From Anthoceros angustus (lineage: Eukaryota; Streptophyta; Anthocerotopsida; Anthocerotales; Anthocerotaceae), in the NCBI GenBank assembly GCA_010909165.1, contig MU008203.1, positions 186,001 through 250,000 of the forward strand: 64,000 bases of DNA, written 5' to 3'. Below, piece by piece: positions 1 through 10,889 of the stretch. Below the pieces are notes generated by a model. It worked only from the letters and a program-made list of their open reading frames with translations, was not told the DNA's origin and made no database searches. The stretch's first letter is position 1. Each line of letters starts with the position of its first letter. A program made the translations under genes and the position numbers.

Positions 1-827
1 TCAATCAGGTTGTTCAGATCAATCGTGTCCATGAGGAGTATCCGGAAAGGGCTCGGCATATCTCGATTATTTTTCATACCTGCCAGTACTCCAAAAGCAG
101 GGACGCGATCCCAGAGAGTCACCGGACTAGGATGTGCCGTTCTCTTGTTCTCCTCAGCATGATCAAGCAGTGCCTTCATCGTCATCCGGTCACGTTCCAA
201 CGAATCCTGCAAAGCTCTCGCGCATTCATCCTCATGCACCAGTTTCCCGTGCGCTATCCGGCACTTCCTACTGCAATAAGCAACCAGCTCACAACGAGGG
301 CACGAACTTGTGGCTGGCTTACGGCAACACTTGCTGTACTGTGGACTCAGGTTTGCACAGGGTAATCTCATAGGCGTCTCCAGAAACACGCCCGATCCGT
401 AATGGACGACCCTGCCCGCATCACGGAGGTGCTTGAGGAACTCCGAGAAGAAGATGGCGGGGTATATCCCTTGCGACAAGCAGAGCTTCGCTATGGAGAG
501 CAGAATCCTCCCAGTGCGTTGGCACCGAGCCTGCATTGCATGAAAGGGGTGCGAGGAATTCGAACCAGCCTGCACCTCTGCCCCTGGATCATCACCGGCA
601 ATGTCAGCCGCATCCGCAAAATCCCCGCCTAATTCCGCAACCAGCTGAGGAAAGCGCTCCAGAGACGCTGTCACCAGGGATTTGATCTTGAACGACGCTG
701 GAAGGGGCTCAATAAGATCTGACAAGGCTGTCAAGTCCATCAATGGAACTGCCGTTTCCTTGAGCAAGGTCACCTTCCTGGAATATGAGTAGAGAATCTC
801 CCCCCACGAAGTCTTGCTGCAATCCAT
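1..827 (-). CDS. MYND zinc-finger protein, copy 1 (5' part only)
   Basis: This is the N-terminal part of the first of three tandem MYND genes. The ATG is at 825-827 and the reading frame stays open to the left edge of the window, so about 275 codons are present and the rest lies outside. It aligns without net frameshift to copies 2 (2964-5596) and 3 (14711-17234), apart from a 6-bp difference near 560-580. The Cys/His cluster of the finger lies at roughly 225-365, with the typical Y-C-S-x2-C, then H-x3-C spacing. MYND fingers usually bind proline-rich partners. The cellular role of this plant family is unknown to me. Confidence 0.8.
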   Translation of the reverse strand, partial: MDCSKTSWGEILYSYSRKVTLLKETAVPLMDLTALSDLIEPLPASFKIKSLVTASLERFPQLVAELGGDFADAADIAGDDPGAEVQAGSNSSHPFHAMQARCQRTGRILLSIAKLCLSQGIYPAIFFSEFLKHLRDAGRVVHYGSGVFLETPMRLPCANLSPQYSKCCRKPATSSCPRCELVAYCSRKCRIAHGKLVHEDECARALQDSLERDRMTMKALLDHAEENKRTAHPSPVTLWDRVPAFGVLAGMKNNRDMPSPFRILLMDTIDLNNLI

Positions 828-1165
828 TGGCGCTCACAAGAAAATGCCTCAGTCCCCTGAAGGAACGCTGAGCCCCGCTGTGCAACCTGCACCACGGCGC
901 ATCAATAGCCCAAGGCCAGGGCATCACGAAGAACGTCCCCCGGTTTTGGACAGGACATTCACTATTTACAACATACATGCCATGATCATGCGCTATGGTC
1001 CATGCCCCATGCCCCACGCCCCATGCTCAACCGCGCGGCTGGCTTCCACACCGTGCGGTCCCGTTTCTTAAGAATAACCATAAGTCATGCCCACTGGCCC
1101 ACCGCTCACGCCGGGCTCGGGCACGGGGGATCGCCCGTCGCAAGTTTAAATAGTGCTGAAGGGTC
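828..1165 (-). promoter_or_regulatory. 5' flank of MYND copy 1, conserved with copy 2
   Basis: Sequence similarity between copies 1 and 2 extends about 320 bp upstream of the ATG (828-1165 versus 5597-5920). It includes a short direct repeat built on CCATGCCC at about 998-1026 and a shared TTTAAATA motif near 1145. Copy 3 keeps only the part closest to its ATG. The block is a candidate promoter/5' UTR, but I cannot place a start site. Confidence 0.35.
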
Positions 1166-2963
1166 TTCCAGAGTAGGTTTGTCAGTGGGGCTTATAAGCA
1201 GCGACCACATAGGGATCTACTGGAAGGAGGGCGACCTAGACCATGTGCACATCCAAGGAAACGAGCTGCTCGTCAGCCCAACCCACAGCACCTCGGCGAA
1301 ACGGGGGTCGTAAATATCCCGTTTCGTTTTCACGGGAGTTCTCACTTGGCCGGTGCCGGTGTGGTACAAATGGTTTAGGCCACATGGACACACACATTTA
1401 TAAGAACATCGTTATTAAGTATTCTGAGCTTGGATCGATATTTAGATGGGGTGCTTAAAGGGAATGGATGCCCTTGGTGCAAGTAGCTTAGGCATACCAT
1501 GGTACAAGTTGTTAAGTATTAAGTCCGTTGACGGAAATCCGTCCTTAATGGACTTAAATAAAATTCTTCTTCTTCTTCTACACCATACAACAGGAGCTGA
1601 GCTGCTGACATGGCACTCTCAAAACCAGTCGCCCAGATGGATCACCTATAACTCCTAGAATGTCATAATCAGAGAGATGAGATAGCCTACACATTATTTA
1701 TCTAGGATGCGTCCCGATCCGTCGTCGTCGTCCATAAGATAGCCCTTGCAAATGCCCATTGGAGGGCAATGGACTCTCTCTTTTAGAGGGGAATATTATG
1801 GACACCCACTTTTGAAGGGCAATATAGACACCCGCTTAGAACGATATGAAATAGAGAGAGTAGCTATTTCTTATCTTCTTGCAGTGGAACATGACTTGTT
1901 AAATATGTCAAAAGTCTTTAAGTTTTTAAGACAAGTGGGATGAAGAGGTGGCCCGCCTGCGACCCTCGCACTTATTAAAGTATAATAAGTGGCTGCGAAG
2001 TTTTTCAATAGACCCTATCTACTCTACTTAACAGATGGGATGTTTAACATTTTGCATTCGGTCTTCACCCATTATCCCTCGTACCTTCTTGGAGGGGAAT
2101 GTACTTGCTTAACTCCATCTCTGTCCAAAGTGGAGACATGGACATGGATGGGTAATAATACCGTCCACCTCTCAAATACCAAGAGACTTGGTCAGAAATA
2201 AGCGGCGGATGCCTCGTCTGGAGGCTTGCAATCTGGCAGGCTCACGGAGTCGGACAGGGTCCCCTGCGAGGGATGGGCAGCTGTAGGATGCCAGGGATCG
2301 GGGGTGCAGGCCTCGAATTTGGCTCAGAACCCGTGGGATCGGAGCTGCGCTTGCCGGATTGAGCTTGCAGCTATGGCAGGGAGCGCCCGATGAGGGCGTC
2401 CGCGGTCCTGCGAGCTGGGAAGGCACAAACCAAGCAAACCCGACGCGGAGCTCTCCACGACTTATGAGTCCTCCATTTCTCGCACACCCTTTTACGGTTT
2501 CGCTTAGGGTTGGAAGATTAGCTGCCCACTGATTCCCCAACCGCTATGATATCGGATCGGCGGTTATGTATGCCCCCAAGAAAGACTTTGTAGAGGCTTA
2601 CGAGAAGTGCGTTCTGCATCAGTTGCTCACTGTCTGTTGGTGGTGCTCTTGATCCACACCATCACAATGTTACGCTCGTGGTACTTGGCTCCTCCCGAGG
2701 TATCTTTGCGTCACATATTGGTCCATCGTACATATCTGGACAGTGAAGCTTTGAATCGAAGACGTGTTTTTATGCACTTTGCTGATGACACGTGAAACTT
2801 GTCCCGCTCAATTTAGCTTCGGTATGTGAGCATCACTGGTGATGCAGATCAAACGACAGACGTCAACCTGAAGCAGATCAAACTTATACTGACAATTCCC
2901 AAACAGATGCCCGGTAATCACGTCCTCAGTGCTATCTGTGGCTCCACTTCAAACAGGAAGGTG
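1166..2963. other. Intergenic spacer between MYND copies 1 and 2
   Basis: I see no supported gene here. The first 900 bp are AT-rich with a short CTT run near 1566. From about 2085 to 2690 the sequence matches 6845-7359, and from about 2679 to 2963 it matches 14403-14710. It is therefore the downstream half of the tandemly duplicated MYND unit. The continuous form here is the paralogous empty site for the MULE insertion at 7369-14402. Confidence 0.6.
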
Positions 2964-5596
2964 CTACCCAGGTATGCTGCCCTCCCAGCCATATTCATGG
3001 ACGTGGCCTTGCTCTGCTGCGTCAAGGAGTGCATTCATTTTTTTCAAGTATCTAGCTATATCATCCTTAGTGAATGTATGATTTCCATCCTTAATGACTA
3101 CCTGAAATCTGTCCACGGCTTTAGCTGTATCTTCTTGAGAGCGCGGATCCCAAAGCCTTTGCTGAGAGATTTTCCTAACCGCGAGAAATATTTCATGGTG
3201 ATTAAGAGATGTAAGCATAACTTCCTTGTAGCACTCCTCGGCTGTGCTGATACTAGGTAGCATCTTCTGCCACTGTGTCTTCAGGTCAGCGTTCTGTTCA
3301 GCGGCTTCACCCTGTGGAGGCCTTCTGTAGATCATGAATGGCTTGAAGGGCTGGGATATATCCCAAAAGGTGGCTTGAAGCCGGAGCTTTTTAGGAAACT
3401 GCTTCATTGTAGTCTCGATGTAGGCATCGTGCGGAAGAAATAGCTCAGACCCCATATCCCTGGCCCAATTGCTAAATGAGGCGAGCCTGACCAGCCTTCT
3501 TCCAAACTCGTTGGATGAATTTGCGTTGAATTTTGATATGAATTCGTGGAACTGCAACCTGGCAGCCTCCATGTGATTTTTCGGAAAATCACCGAATCTG
3601 TCCAGTATTGTTATTGCACCCTCGTCAACCATTAGCTCGTACAAGAGGTTGAGCGCATTACCCACCCTGACATGGGGTTGCAAGCCCTGGGCTCCATGGC
3701 TGATGAGATCTCTCCTTGCAATATGAAAAGACCCTGTGCCGGGTCCCTTTTCCACCAAGTAGTCCTTGCGACGCTCAAGCTCGCTTCTGTGATCGGAGAA
3801 TTGAAATGCTATCTTGCATTTCCTAATCTTCTCAACAGCAGATTCAATGCGGTCTCGAATGTGGAAGTACAAATTTCCGTAGAGGTCGTTGCGTGGAACA
3901 GGAAACCGCTTCTCGCTCGTAACCTACAAGGTGGCAGCATTTCCATTTGTTAGGACTGCATAGCAGCTTAAGCATTCTGTTGCACTCCGTCGAAGATGTG
4001 TCCAAATGAGATGCCTCAAGTCTGGACATGGAAGCACACCATTACCTGGTGGATAGGCCAACCATACAGAGGTTCACGCCGTGTGGCCACGGCTGACCAG
4101 CCAGCACGTGGGCTGTCAATGGCTGACACCAGAGTTGGGTTGGGGAGGCAATGGTGGTAGGATTGAGCTGCAAATGGCAGAAGTAACCCCGACTCAGCGA
4201 ACTTTTCCAGGGCAGCGTAATGTGGTTCCAGCAGAAACCCATCGATTCCTTTGGCATCGTTACACTCACATAGTCCCAGAACTGCTCCCCGACTTGCAGC
4301 CTTAGGTTCCATGGTTGAAATTCCCATCAGAGTGAGGCACTTATACAACTCAAGCCCATGGATTCTGACAGACAAGCTGGAACCCGAGCATGCAATCTGC
4401 TTTACAATTCCGAATAGAACGTCATCATTGTAACTGGCACTGAGTTTCACCATGTCGTCTTGGATATCCTGTATGTGACGGTGAGGTTGGAATTGGGATG
4501 GTGGCGGTGGAAAGCTGCTGCAAGGTAGGATGTTAGGAATCGCGTTTAGAAGCTGTACGACGGTGTCCATAAGCAGCAGGTATTGACTCGGAGTCAATTC
4601 AGCCGAGTACCAGATGGCAATCACCGCATCCACGGCACTGAAGTCAAGCTCACCAGATGCCATTTGCAAGAGTAGGGAGCATAAGATCAAGTTCCGTGCA
4701 AGGGCCTGACAATGAGGCGTCTGGACGTGGATCTGTAATTCCCCTGCATATCCTGCATCAAACTGGTAGAGAGTTTCAATCAGGTTGTTCAAATCAACCG
4801 TGTCCATGAGAAGTATCCGGAAAGGGCTTGGCAGATCTCGATTATTTTCCAGACCTGCCAGTATTCCAAAAGCAGGGACGCGATCCCAGAGAGTCACCGG
4901 ACTAGGATGTGCCAACCTTTTGTTGTCCTCAGCATGATCACGCAGTGCCTTTCTCGTCACCCGGTCACGTTTCAACGAATCCTGCAAAGCTCTCGCGCAT
5001 TCATCTTCGTGCACCACGTCCCAATGCGCGTCCTGGCACTCCTTACTGCAATATGCAACCAGCTCACAATGAGGGCACGACGTGGTGGCTGGCGCACGGC
5101 AACACTTGCTGTACTGTGGACTTAGGTTTGCACAGGGTAATCTCATAGGCGTCTCCAGAAACACGCCCGATCCATAACGGACGACCCTGCCCGCTTCACG
5201 GAGGTGCTTGAGGAACTCCGAGAAGAAGATGGCAGGGTATATCCCTAACGACAAGCAGAGCTTCGCCATGGAGAGCAGGATCCTCCCGGTTTGTTGGCAC
5301 CGAGTCTGCATTGCATGAAAAGGGTGCGAGAAACTAGCCTGCACCTCTGCCTCTGAATTATGACCGGCACCGTCAGCCGCATCCGCAAAATGTCCGCCTA
5401 ATTCCGCAACCAGCTGAGGAAAGCGCTCCAGACACGCTGTCACCAGGGATTTGATCTTGGATGATGCTGGAAGGGGCTCAATCAGATCTGACAAGGCTGT
5501 CAAGTCGATCAATGGAACTGCCGTTTCCTTGAGCGTTGTCACCTTCCTGGAATATGAGTAGAGAAGCTCCCCCCACGAAGTCTTGTTGCAATCCAT
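2964..5596 (-). CDS. MYND zinc-finger protein, copy 2 (complete, two exons)
   Basis: Exon 1 is 5596-4046 (517 codons). A 122-bp intron (4045-3924) begins GTAATG, carries a TCCTAAC branch-point-like motif and ends TTGTAG. Exon 2 is 3923-2964, giving about 836 residues. The finger spans residues 155-200: C165/C166, C174, C177, C183, C187, H196 and C200. The first cysteine pair is oddly spaced (C155-x9-C165, or the adjacent C165-C166) compared with the usual C-x2-C. The ~640 residues after it are largely helical-looking with no domain I recognise. The C-terminus carries about 35 residues that copy 3 lacks. The neighbours are copies 1 and 3 in the same orientation, so this is a tandem family. Function is unknown; a protein-protein adaptor role is the default inference from the MYND finger. 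Confidence 0.82.
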
Positions 5597-5920
5597 TGGG
5601 GCTCACAAGAAAATGCCTCAGTCCCCTGAAGGAACGCAGTGCCCCGCACAGCCTGCACAACGGCAGATCAATACCCCAAGGCCAGGGCATCACGAAGGAT
5701 GTCCCCCGGGTTAGCACAGAACATTTACCATATACATGGATGATCATGCGCCATGGTCCATGCCCCATGCCCCATGCCCAACCGCGCGGGCAGGTGGTCC
5801 CGTTTTACCGTGCGGTCCGGATTCCTAATACATCCATAATAAGTCATGCCGATTGCTCACCCCGGGCACGGGCACGGGCACGGGGATAGGCCGTTGCAAG
5901 TTTAAATAATGCTGAAGAAA
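5597..5920 (-). promoter_or_regulatory. 5' flank of MYND copy 2
   Basis: This is the counterpart of 828-1165, with the CCATGCCC-type repeat at about 5757-5782 and a TTTAAATAAT stretch near 5900. Similarity to copy 1 ends at about 5920, where the Gypsy remnant begins. It is a candidate promoter/leader inferred only from its conservation between duplicates. Confidence 0.35.
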
Positions 5921-6700
5921 CTCAACAAGGGAGGCCTCAAAAATGGGTTCCCCCACTCCGTGGTGAAATGGTTTAAATTCTCCAAGTTCAACTCCCGTAA
6001 GTGCAGCTGGTTGTACCCATAATAGTCGTCTAGGAAGGAGTAGGTCATACGACCCGCCATCTTGTTCAATATATTGTCAACGAAGGGCATCAGAATTTGG
6101 CAGATACGAATTTGGCCGGGCTATTTCTTTGGAACCACCACAATAGGTGCCACCCACTCGCTGTTTACAATTGGAAAGATGATATCTGCCTCTAAATACT
6201 TGTCTAAGACCTCCTTCACCTTGAGCGAATGTTTCGGATTTAGCTTGTACACCCTGATCCTTACGGGCACCGCTCCAAGCTTCAAATCAATTTTGCGCTC
6301 ACCTCACTTCTTTGGATCCCCTTCATGTCCGTTATCTTGAAGGCGAACACCTCGCACGCAGAATTCTCCCAACATTTGCTTTAGTCCCTCCTTTAAGGCA
6401 AGATGCATCCCCTTCCTGAATTTTAGGAACTTCTCCGGCTTCACTTCCACGTCCTCCACATCATCTGGGTTGACCGTTTCCCGCTCTCGTGTTGCCGAAC
6501 TGCAACCGAAACCTTCATCCTCCATTCGCAGGTCCTTTTCCCGCATTCCCCATTCCCTAAAGAGTTTGTACGAGGTGAAACACGTGACTCCTTCGATATC
6601 TCCATCTTCACTCACTCTCCCTTGACACTCCTCTGACTTCGGTGCCCGGTCTGTCGTGGCACTCACAATCTTTGCATCTCTTGTCTCCTCTACTAGTGCC
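5902..6700 (-). mobile_element. Decayed Ty3/Gypsy pol fragment
   Basis: Read on the minus strand, pieces in two or more frames match the start of a Gypsy reverse transcriptase: the stretch SEWVAPIVVVPKK, then PFVDNILNK, SFLDDYYGYNQ and FTTEWG. The linker region before the polymerase lies at about 6300-6650. Frameshifts near 6304 and 6110 and a missing remainder of pol show a dead fragment. No LTRs were recognised around it. It sits inside the spacer of the MYND array, so it inserted after, or was kept beyond, the duplication seen between copies 1 and 2. Confidence 0.75.
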
Positions 6701-6844
6701 TCTACCTGTTACCCATAGCTTGCACATATGACGGCCGCTTTAGAATTAGGAAGAAACTCTAGGTTTTAACGTTGCATGAGCTATTTTTCGTCCCAAAAAT
6801 TCCCCGAAGAGGTCTGTCGTTATGGGGTTAACTTGACCTACTTG

Positions 6845-7359
6845 TACCGTCAAGGAGGAATATGTGCTTGGCCTTAACTCCATCTTGAAAATACTGATCC
6901 ACCTAGATGGTCAGAATTAGGCGGCGGAATCTGGTTTAGGGTTTACAGGCTCACCTGCGAGGGTTGGGCAGCTGTCGGAGACCAGGGATCGGGGGTGCAA
7001 GCCTCAAATTTAGCTCAGATCCCGTGTATTCGGGGCTGCGCTTGCCGGATTGAGCTTGTAGCTATGGGTGGAAATGCCCGATGAGGGCGTACGTGGTTTT
7101 GTCAAGCTGAAGAGGCACAAACCAAGCAGATCAGACCCAGGGCTCTACACTACTGAGTTTTCCATCTCTCGCACACTCTTGTAGGGTTTCGGTTAGGGTT
7201 GGGGTATTAGCTACGCTTAAATTACCCTACTCGGATCGGTGGTCATTTTACCTTCACAACAAGGAGTTTAAGGAGGCCGACGAGAAGTGCATTCGACACT
7301 AGTAGCTCACTGTATGTTGATGGTGCTCGTCACCCACACTATCAGAATATTATGCTCCT
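6845..7359. repeat. Spacer segment duplicated with 2085-2690
   Basis: The segment aligns collinearly with 2085-2690, including the phrase GATCGGGGGTGCA and the end near GGTATTAGC. It belongs to the duplicated MYND unit: the alignment resumes at 14403 on the far side of the MULE insertion. It contains no coding sequence I can support. Confidence 0.65.
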
Positions 7360-7368
7360 GGTATTAGC
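7360..7368 (+). repeat. Left target-site duplication of the MULE insertion
   Basis: GGTATTAGC here and GGTATTTGC at 14403-14411 flank the 7-kb composite element and differ at one position. The uninterrupted paralogous site near 2679 reads GGTACTTGG. Nine bp is the usual MULE duplication length. An alternative choice (7367-7375) matches at 7 of 9. Confidence 0.65.
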
Positions 7369-7861
7369 CATTTGCGGCTAGGCCTAAATATCGGTTCGCG
7401 GTGCGGCGATGAACCGACATGCCATGCCATGAGCATGGCCTTCCTCTCCTACTCCTCTCTCTTATCCGTGCCAACCCGCGAGAGCAGTGGGAGCGACGAT
7501 TCAAGTTCCCGTCGCCCTGATTGTCGTAGCAATTCCCACGGTGATACTGCTCACCCTTCGTTCGTTTCACTTGAGAACGAGAGCAGAGAGAGCGCTCTGC
7601 TCAAAGCAGGGCACACGGTAAGAGTTGAAAGACCGAAGGCTAGGAAGGATGCAAATATACTGATCGTGCTCCAATGATGGATGAGGTTGCAGCGCATTGT
7701 CCTTTGCGATTAGGAGGAGGTGGAGGAAATTTTCTTTCAATGACTTGGAATGGCAGCAATCCTCATACAAGCATCCATCTTGTCCTGGCCAAGACAAACA
7801 ACGATAGCTAGCTTACATCCCTTGGACCAGAGTGCAGGATTTCATATAGGGCATCAACGCA

Positions 7862-10267
7862 TTGCCACAGGCTCCTACAAATTATTACAAGGCATCTCGT
7901 AGAGGGCCAGACAGCAATACTTCAGCAATAAGTTGTCTGAAGCTAGATGCAGCCATTTTCACAACACGGTATGTATGGACCCTAAGGATTCAATGCGTTT
8001 ACTTTGTGCTTGTTGGTATAATTGAAAGATTTCATCTTCAGTGTTTTGCTTGCAGTTATTGGTGTGGATATGGGCCACAAGACTTGCGGAATGTTCCCAT
8101 GCCTCCACCACCTGTACCTATTGCTATGGAGGGTGAGAAGAAGCGTAGACGATCTCGGATTGCTAACGGTGAAAGCATCAAATACGGCTGTCAAACTTCA
8201 TTTGCCATTGCACAGTTACAAAGATGGCCAGTAATTGCATAAGCTATATGAAACTATGCACGTGGATGTTTCTGGAAGAGTGTGTCATGGCCTAGAGTAC
8301 GTAGGCATGCCAAGAGATGTCAAGGCTCCTCACTTGAGTGCTACTAACAAGAAGGCATGGGTGAAACATGGTTTACTGTGTAATGTTTCTGTGGTAGAGA
8401 TTCTTCGACAACACTAGGAGCAGGTGCGGGCGATATGTTATGGGCTTTCAACAAGCTTGGAGCATGAGTCACAGTATGTCTATGTTAGAGATGATTTCTT
8501 GACACGTGCAGACATTGACAATCTTGCCGTCAACTTGCAAGGTACAGTATGGAAACATCATCCGGATGACAATATTAGTGTGGCTATATGGATGCGGCTC
8601 AATGCTGCATTTGTGTTTCACAAGTCCACTGCTGATTAGTCGTTTTATTTGGGGATTCAGACCCCGTTCATGCTTCAGACCTGTTTGACACATGGTAAGA
8701 ATAATGTGCTCGGGATTGATTCCACGTTTGGTGTAAACCAGTACAAGTACCAGCTCTTCACAATTATGGCTTTTGACCTTCACATGAATGGTATTCCGGC
8801 AGCATGGGTTTTGGCAAAGGACAGTACAAGTGGCACCATAGCCAGGTGGCTGACATCTTTTCATGAGGTTCTGTTAAGTAAGGATGCAACTTGGTTGCCC
8901 CCCGCAATATGGGTTGATGATTGTGCAGCTGAGATTGCTGCAATTCGAAAGGTTTACAATTACAGTGTTCTTGTTCTACTTTGCCTTTGGCATGTGCGTC
9001 GTGCTTGGCTCCGTAATCTTATTAAGAAAGTCCAAAACAAGGTAGACAAGGAACTAGATGAAGCGAGGTGGGTAACGATGTACGTGAAGGGCTCCAGCAC
9101 ATCAATTCGAGATACAATTCGGGAGGGTGAGCAGTTGCTATTTTCCTTCTATGCCAAGTGGGAGAAATGGCAACCCGCGTTCGTGGGCTATTTCAAAACA
9201 ACCTGGGGTGCACAACTAGGTTAGTCCATATCTCCACCCTCGTATTCTCCCTTTTCAAGCTTGTACACATACACATCTTCACAAGGCCTGTTTTGATTGC
9301 AGGCATGTTCATTAAAAATGCCCGCATGCTTCCGCATACAGGGCAAGACTGTGCCTCTGCTATAGAGGCATGGCATCGGTTTTTTAAGCAGAAACTTAGT
9401 TTTACGAGGGCATCTCTTACTAGCAAATGAGTAGACTGGCTGTTACATCAATTGTGCTTCGTAATTGCGTCTCATTATTGGTATGTGAACCATTGCAAAG
9501 AAGGAGGGTATGTGGTTAACATAGCCGAGGAGAAACTGGTGCACATTGCAATATATGGGGTAACTCTGATTGAGGATGATAATGTTACTTTGCTTTCCCC
9601 GCCTTGTACCACAGCTTTATGGAGGAGTTCAATAGATGCCCATGTGACATATGCAATTGAGAATGCAGATTCCATGTGGGCTACATGTGAGTGTGCTCAA
9701 GGGAGGAAAGGCTTTATTTGTAAACACATCGTGAAAGTGCAGGATATGCTTGAAGTGCTCTCATACACACTCCGGATGAAACGCCGATACAAAGAACGAA
9801 TGGTCTCGTAATTCAGAGCACATGCGACTCTTGCTTTATGTGATAATAGAGAACAGGTGATGGAAAGCGTTTCGTGCAACCTGCAACCCGCTGTGGAGAG
9901 TGTTTTATGTAACGAAGGCGGAACAGAAGATCAGGTTCGCTTCCTGGAACAAGATTGCAATGCTATTGTGAATTTGATGCACAAGAATAAGGAAGTAGTG
10001 GGGGATGCAGCACTTTTGGTGAAACGTACACTCATGGATGTCCAACGTTTGATTGCATACGAGCAGGATATGCCTGCAGCACGACAAACTCTTCAAGCAT
10101 TCAACACCAACGAGGGAGACAACAACATCGTCAGGACTAAGCCATTCTTCTCAGCACCGAAGAAAAAGAAGAAGAGAGTGACTTGGAAGTTATCAGCAGA
10201 CAAAGAAAACTTGCGTAGGTGTAGGTGCGATGTAGGTGCCAGTAATGTCTCCCTTCAGATGTTTTGA
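7862..10267 (+). pseudogene. MULE transposase relic 1 with SWIM zinc finger
   Basis: The product is a MULE-type DDE transposase. The first catalytic Asp is in GIDSTFG (codon at 8718), the second region reads WVDDCAAE (~8908-8931), and CLWHVRRAW follows at ~8983. A SWIM finger (C-x-C-x-n-C-x-H) lies at 9686-9727. Two introns are suggested: one ending near 8055 and one at about 9220-9302 (GTTAGT...TTGCAG). Stops at 8415-8417, 8637-8639 and 9428-9430, and a frameshift near 8240, kill the gene. The basic, lysine-rich C-terminus (9857-10267) is still open. It cannot encode an active transposase as written. Confidence 0.75.
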
Positions 10268-10429
10268 CCAATGCTGCAATTAATCAAAAACTCAATCTTA
10301 AGCTTGGTGATTGTCCTCTCCGCTCGTCTTGGTGATCCTCCTCTACGCTTGCCTCAGTGCGTCCCAGCTGCGCATGCCTGAACGCTGTACGTGCCGACGA
10401 GTTCGACTTTGTATCATGCCAGAGTATCG

Positions 10430-10835
10430 CCGCGGTATTCAGGATGATGGGAACTTGAATTAGTTCCCCGCCCGTGGCCGGCCGGCCGGCCGGATACGAG
10501 AGAGGGGCAGGGGAGAGGAAGGCCATGCTCATGACCGCAGGCGCTAATGGTCACTGTGCTCTTAATGTGAGCACGGAACCAAAGCGCCAACTCACCATGG
10601 TGAGCATGTCACACCGCAGCGGTCATGCCATCGCTCTCATCCACTCTCCCGTTTGGCGCGACGGCATTTCTCGCGCCCGTCGCCGCTTCACTAACCCTAA
10701 TGTAACGTATAATATAGCTATGCCGTATGTACTTTATATTGTACCCATATGTCTACGTATTCATGAACCCGTCTTTAATTTGAAGAAGTGCAAACTCTGA
10801 AAGTGCCCTACCCCGCGCACTCGCGAGGCCAAGCT
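10430..10835. repeat. Internal MULE inverted-repeat junction
   Basis: The left part (about 10430-10532) is an inverted copy of 7430-7570, and the right part (about 10525-10835) is an inverted copy of 14045-14365. The latter includes long matches such as GCAGGCGCTAATG and the region running into GAAGAAGTGCAAACTCTGA. It marks where the two MULE units meet. A GGCC-rich microrepeat (GGCCGGCCGGCC) sits at about 10477-10492. Confidence 0.65.
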
Positions 10836-10889
10836 CCAGAGCTAGCCGTAATAGAGCAAACAGAGAAGACAATCCCGTAGATTTTATGG

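Noticed and set aside
2085-7359. The similar segments 2085-2690 and 6845-7359 as a pair of LTRs or a dispersed transposon
   Set aside because: They are collinear with the MYND gene duplication, and the similarity continues at 14403 past the MULE, so they are duplicated spacer.
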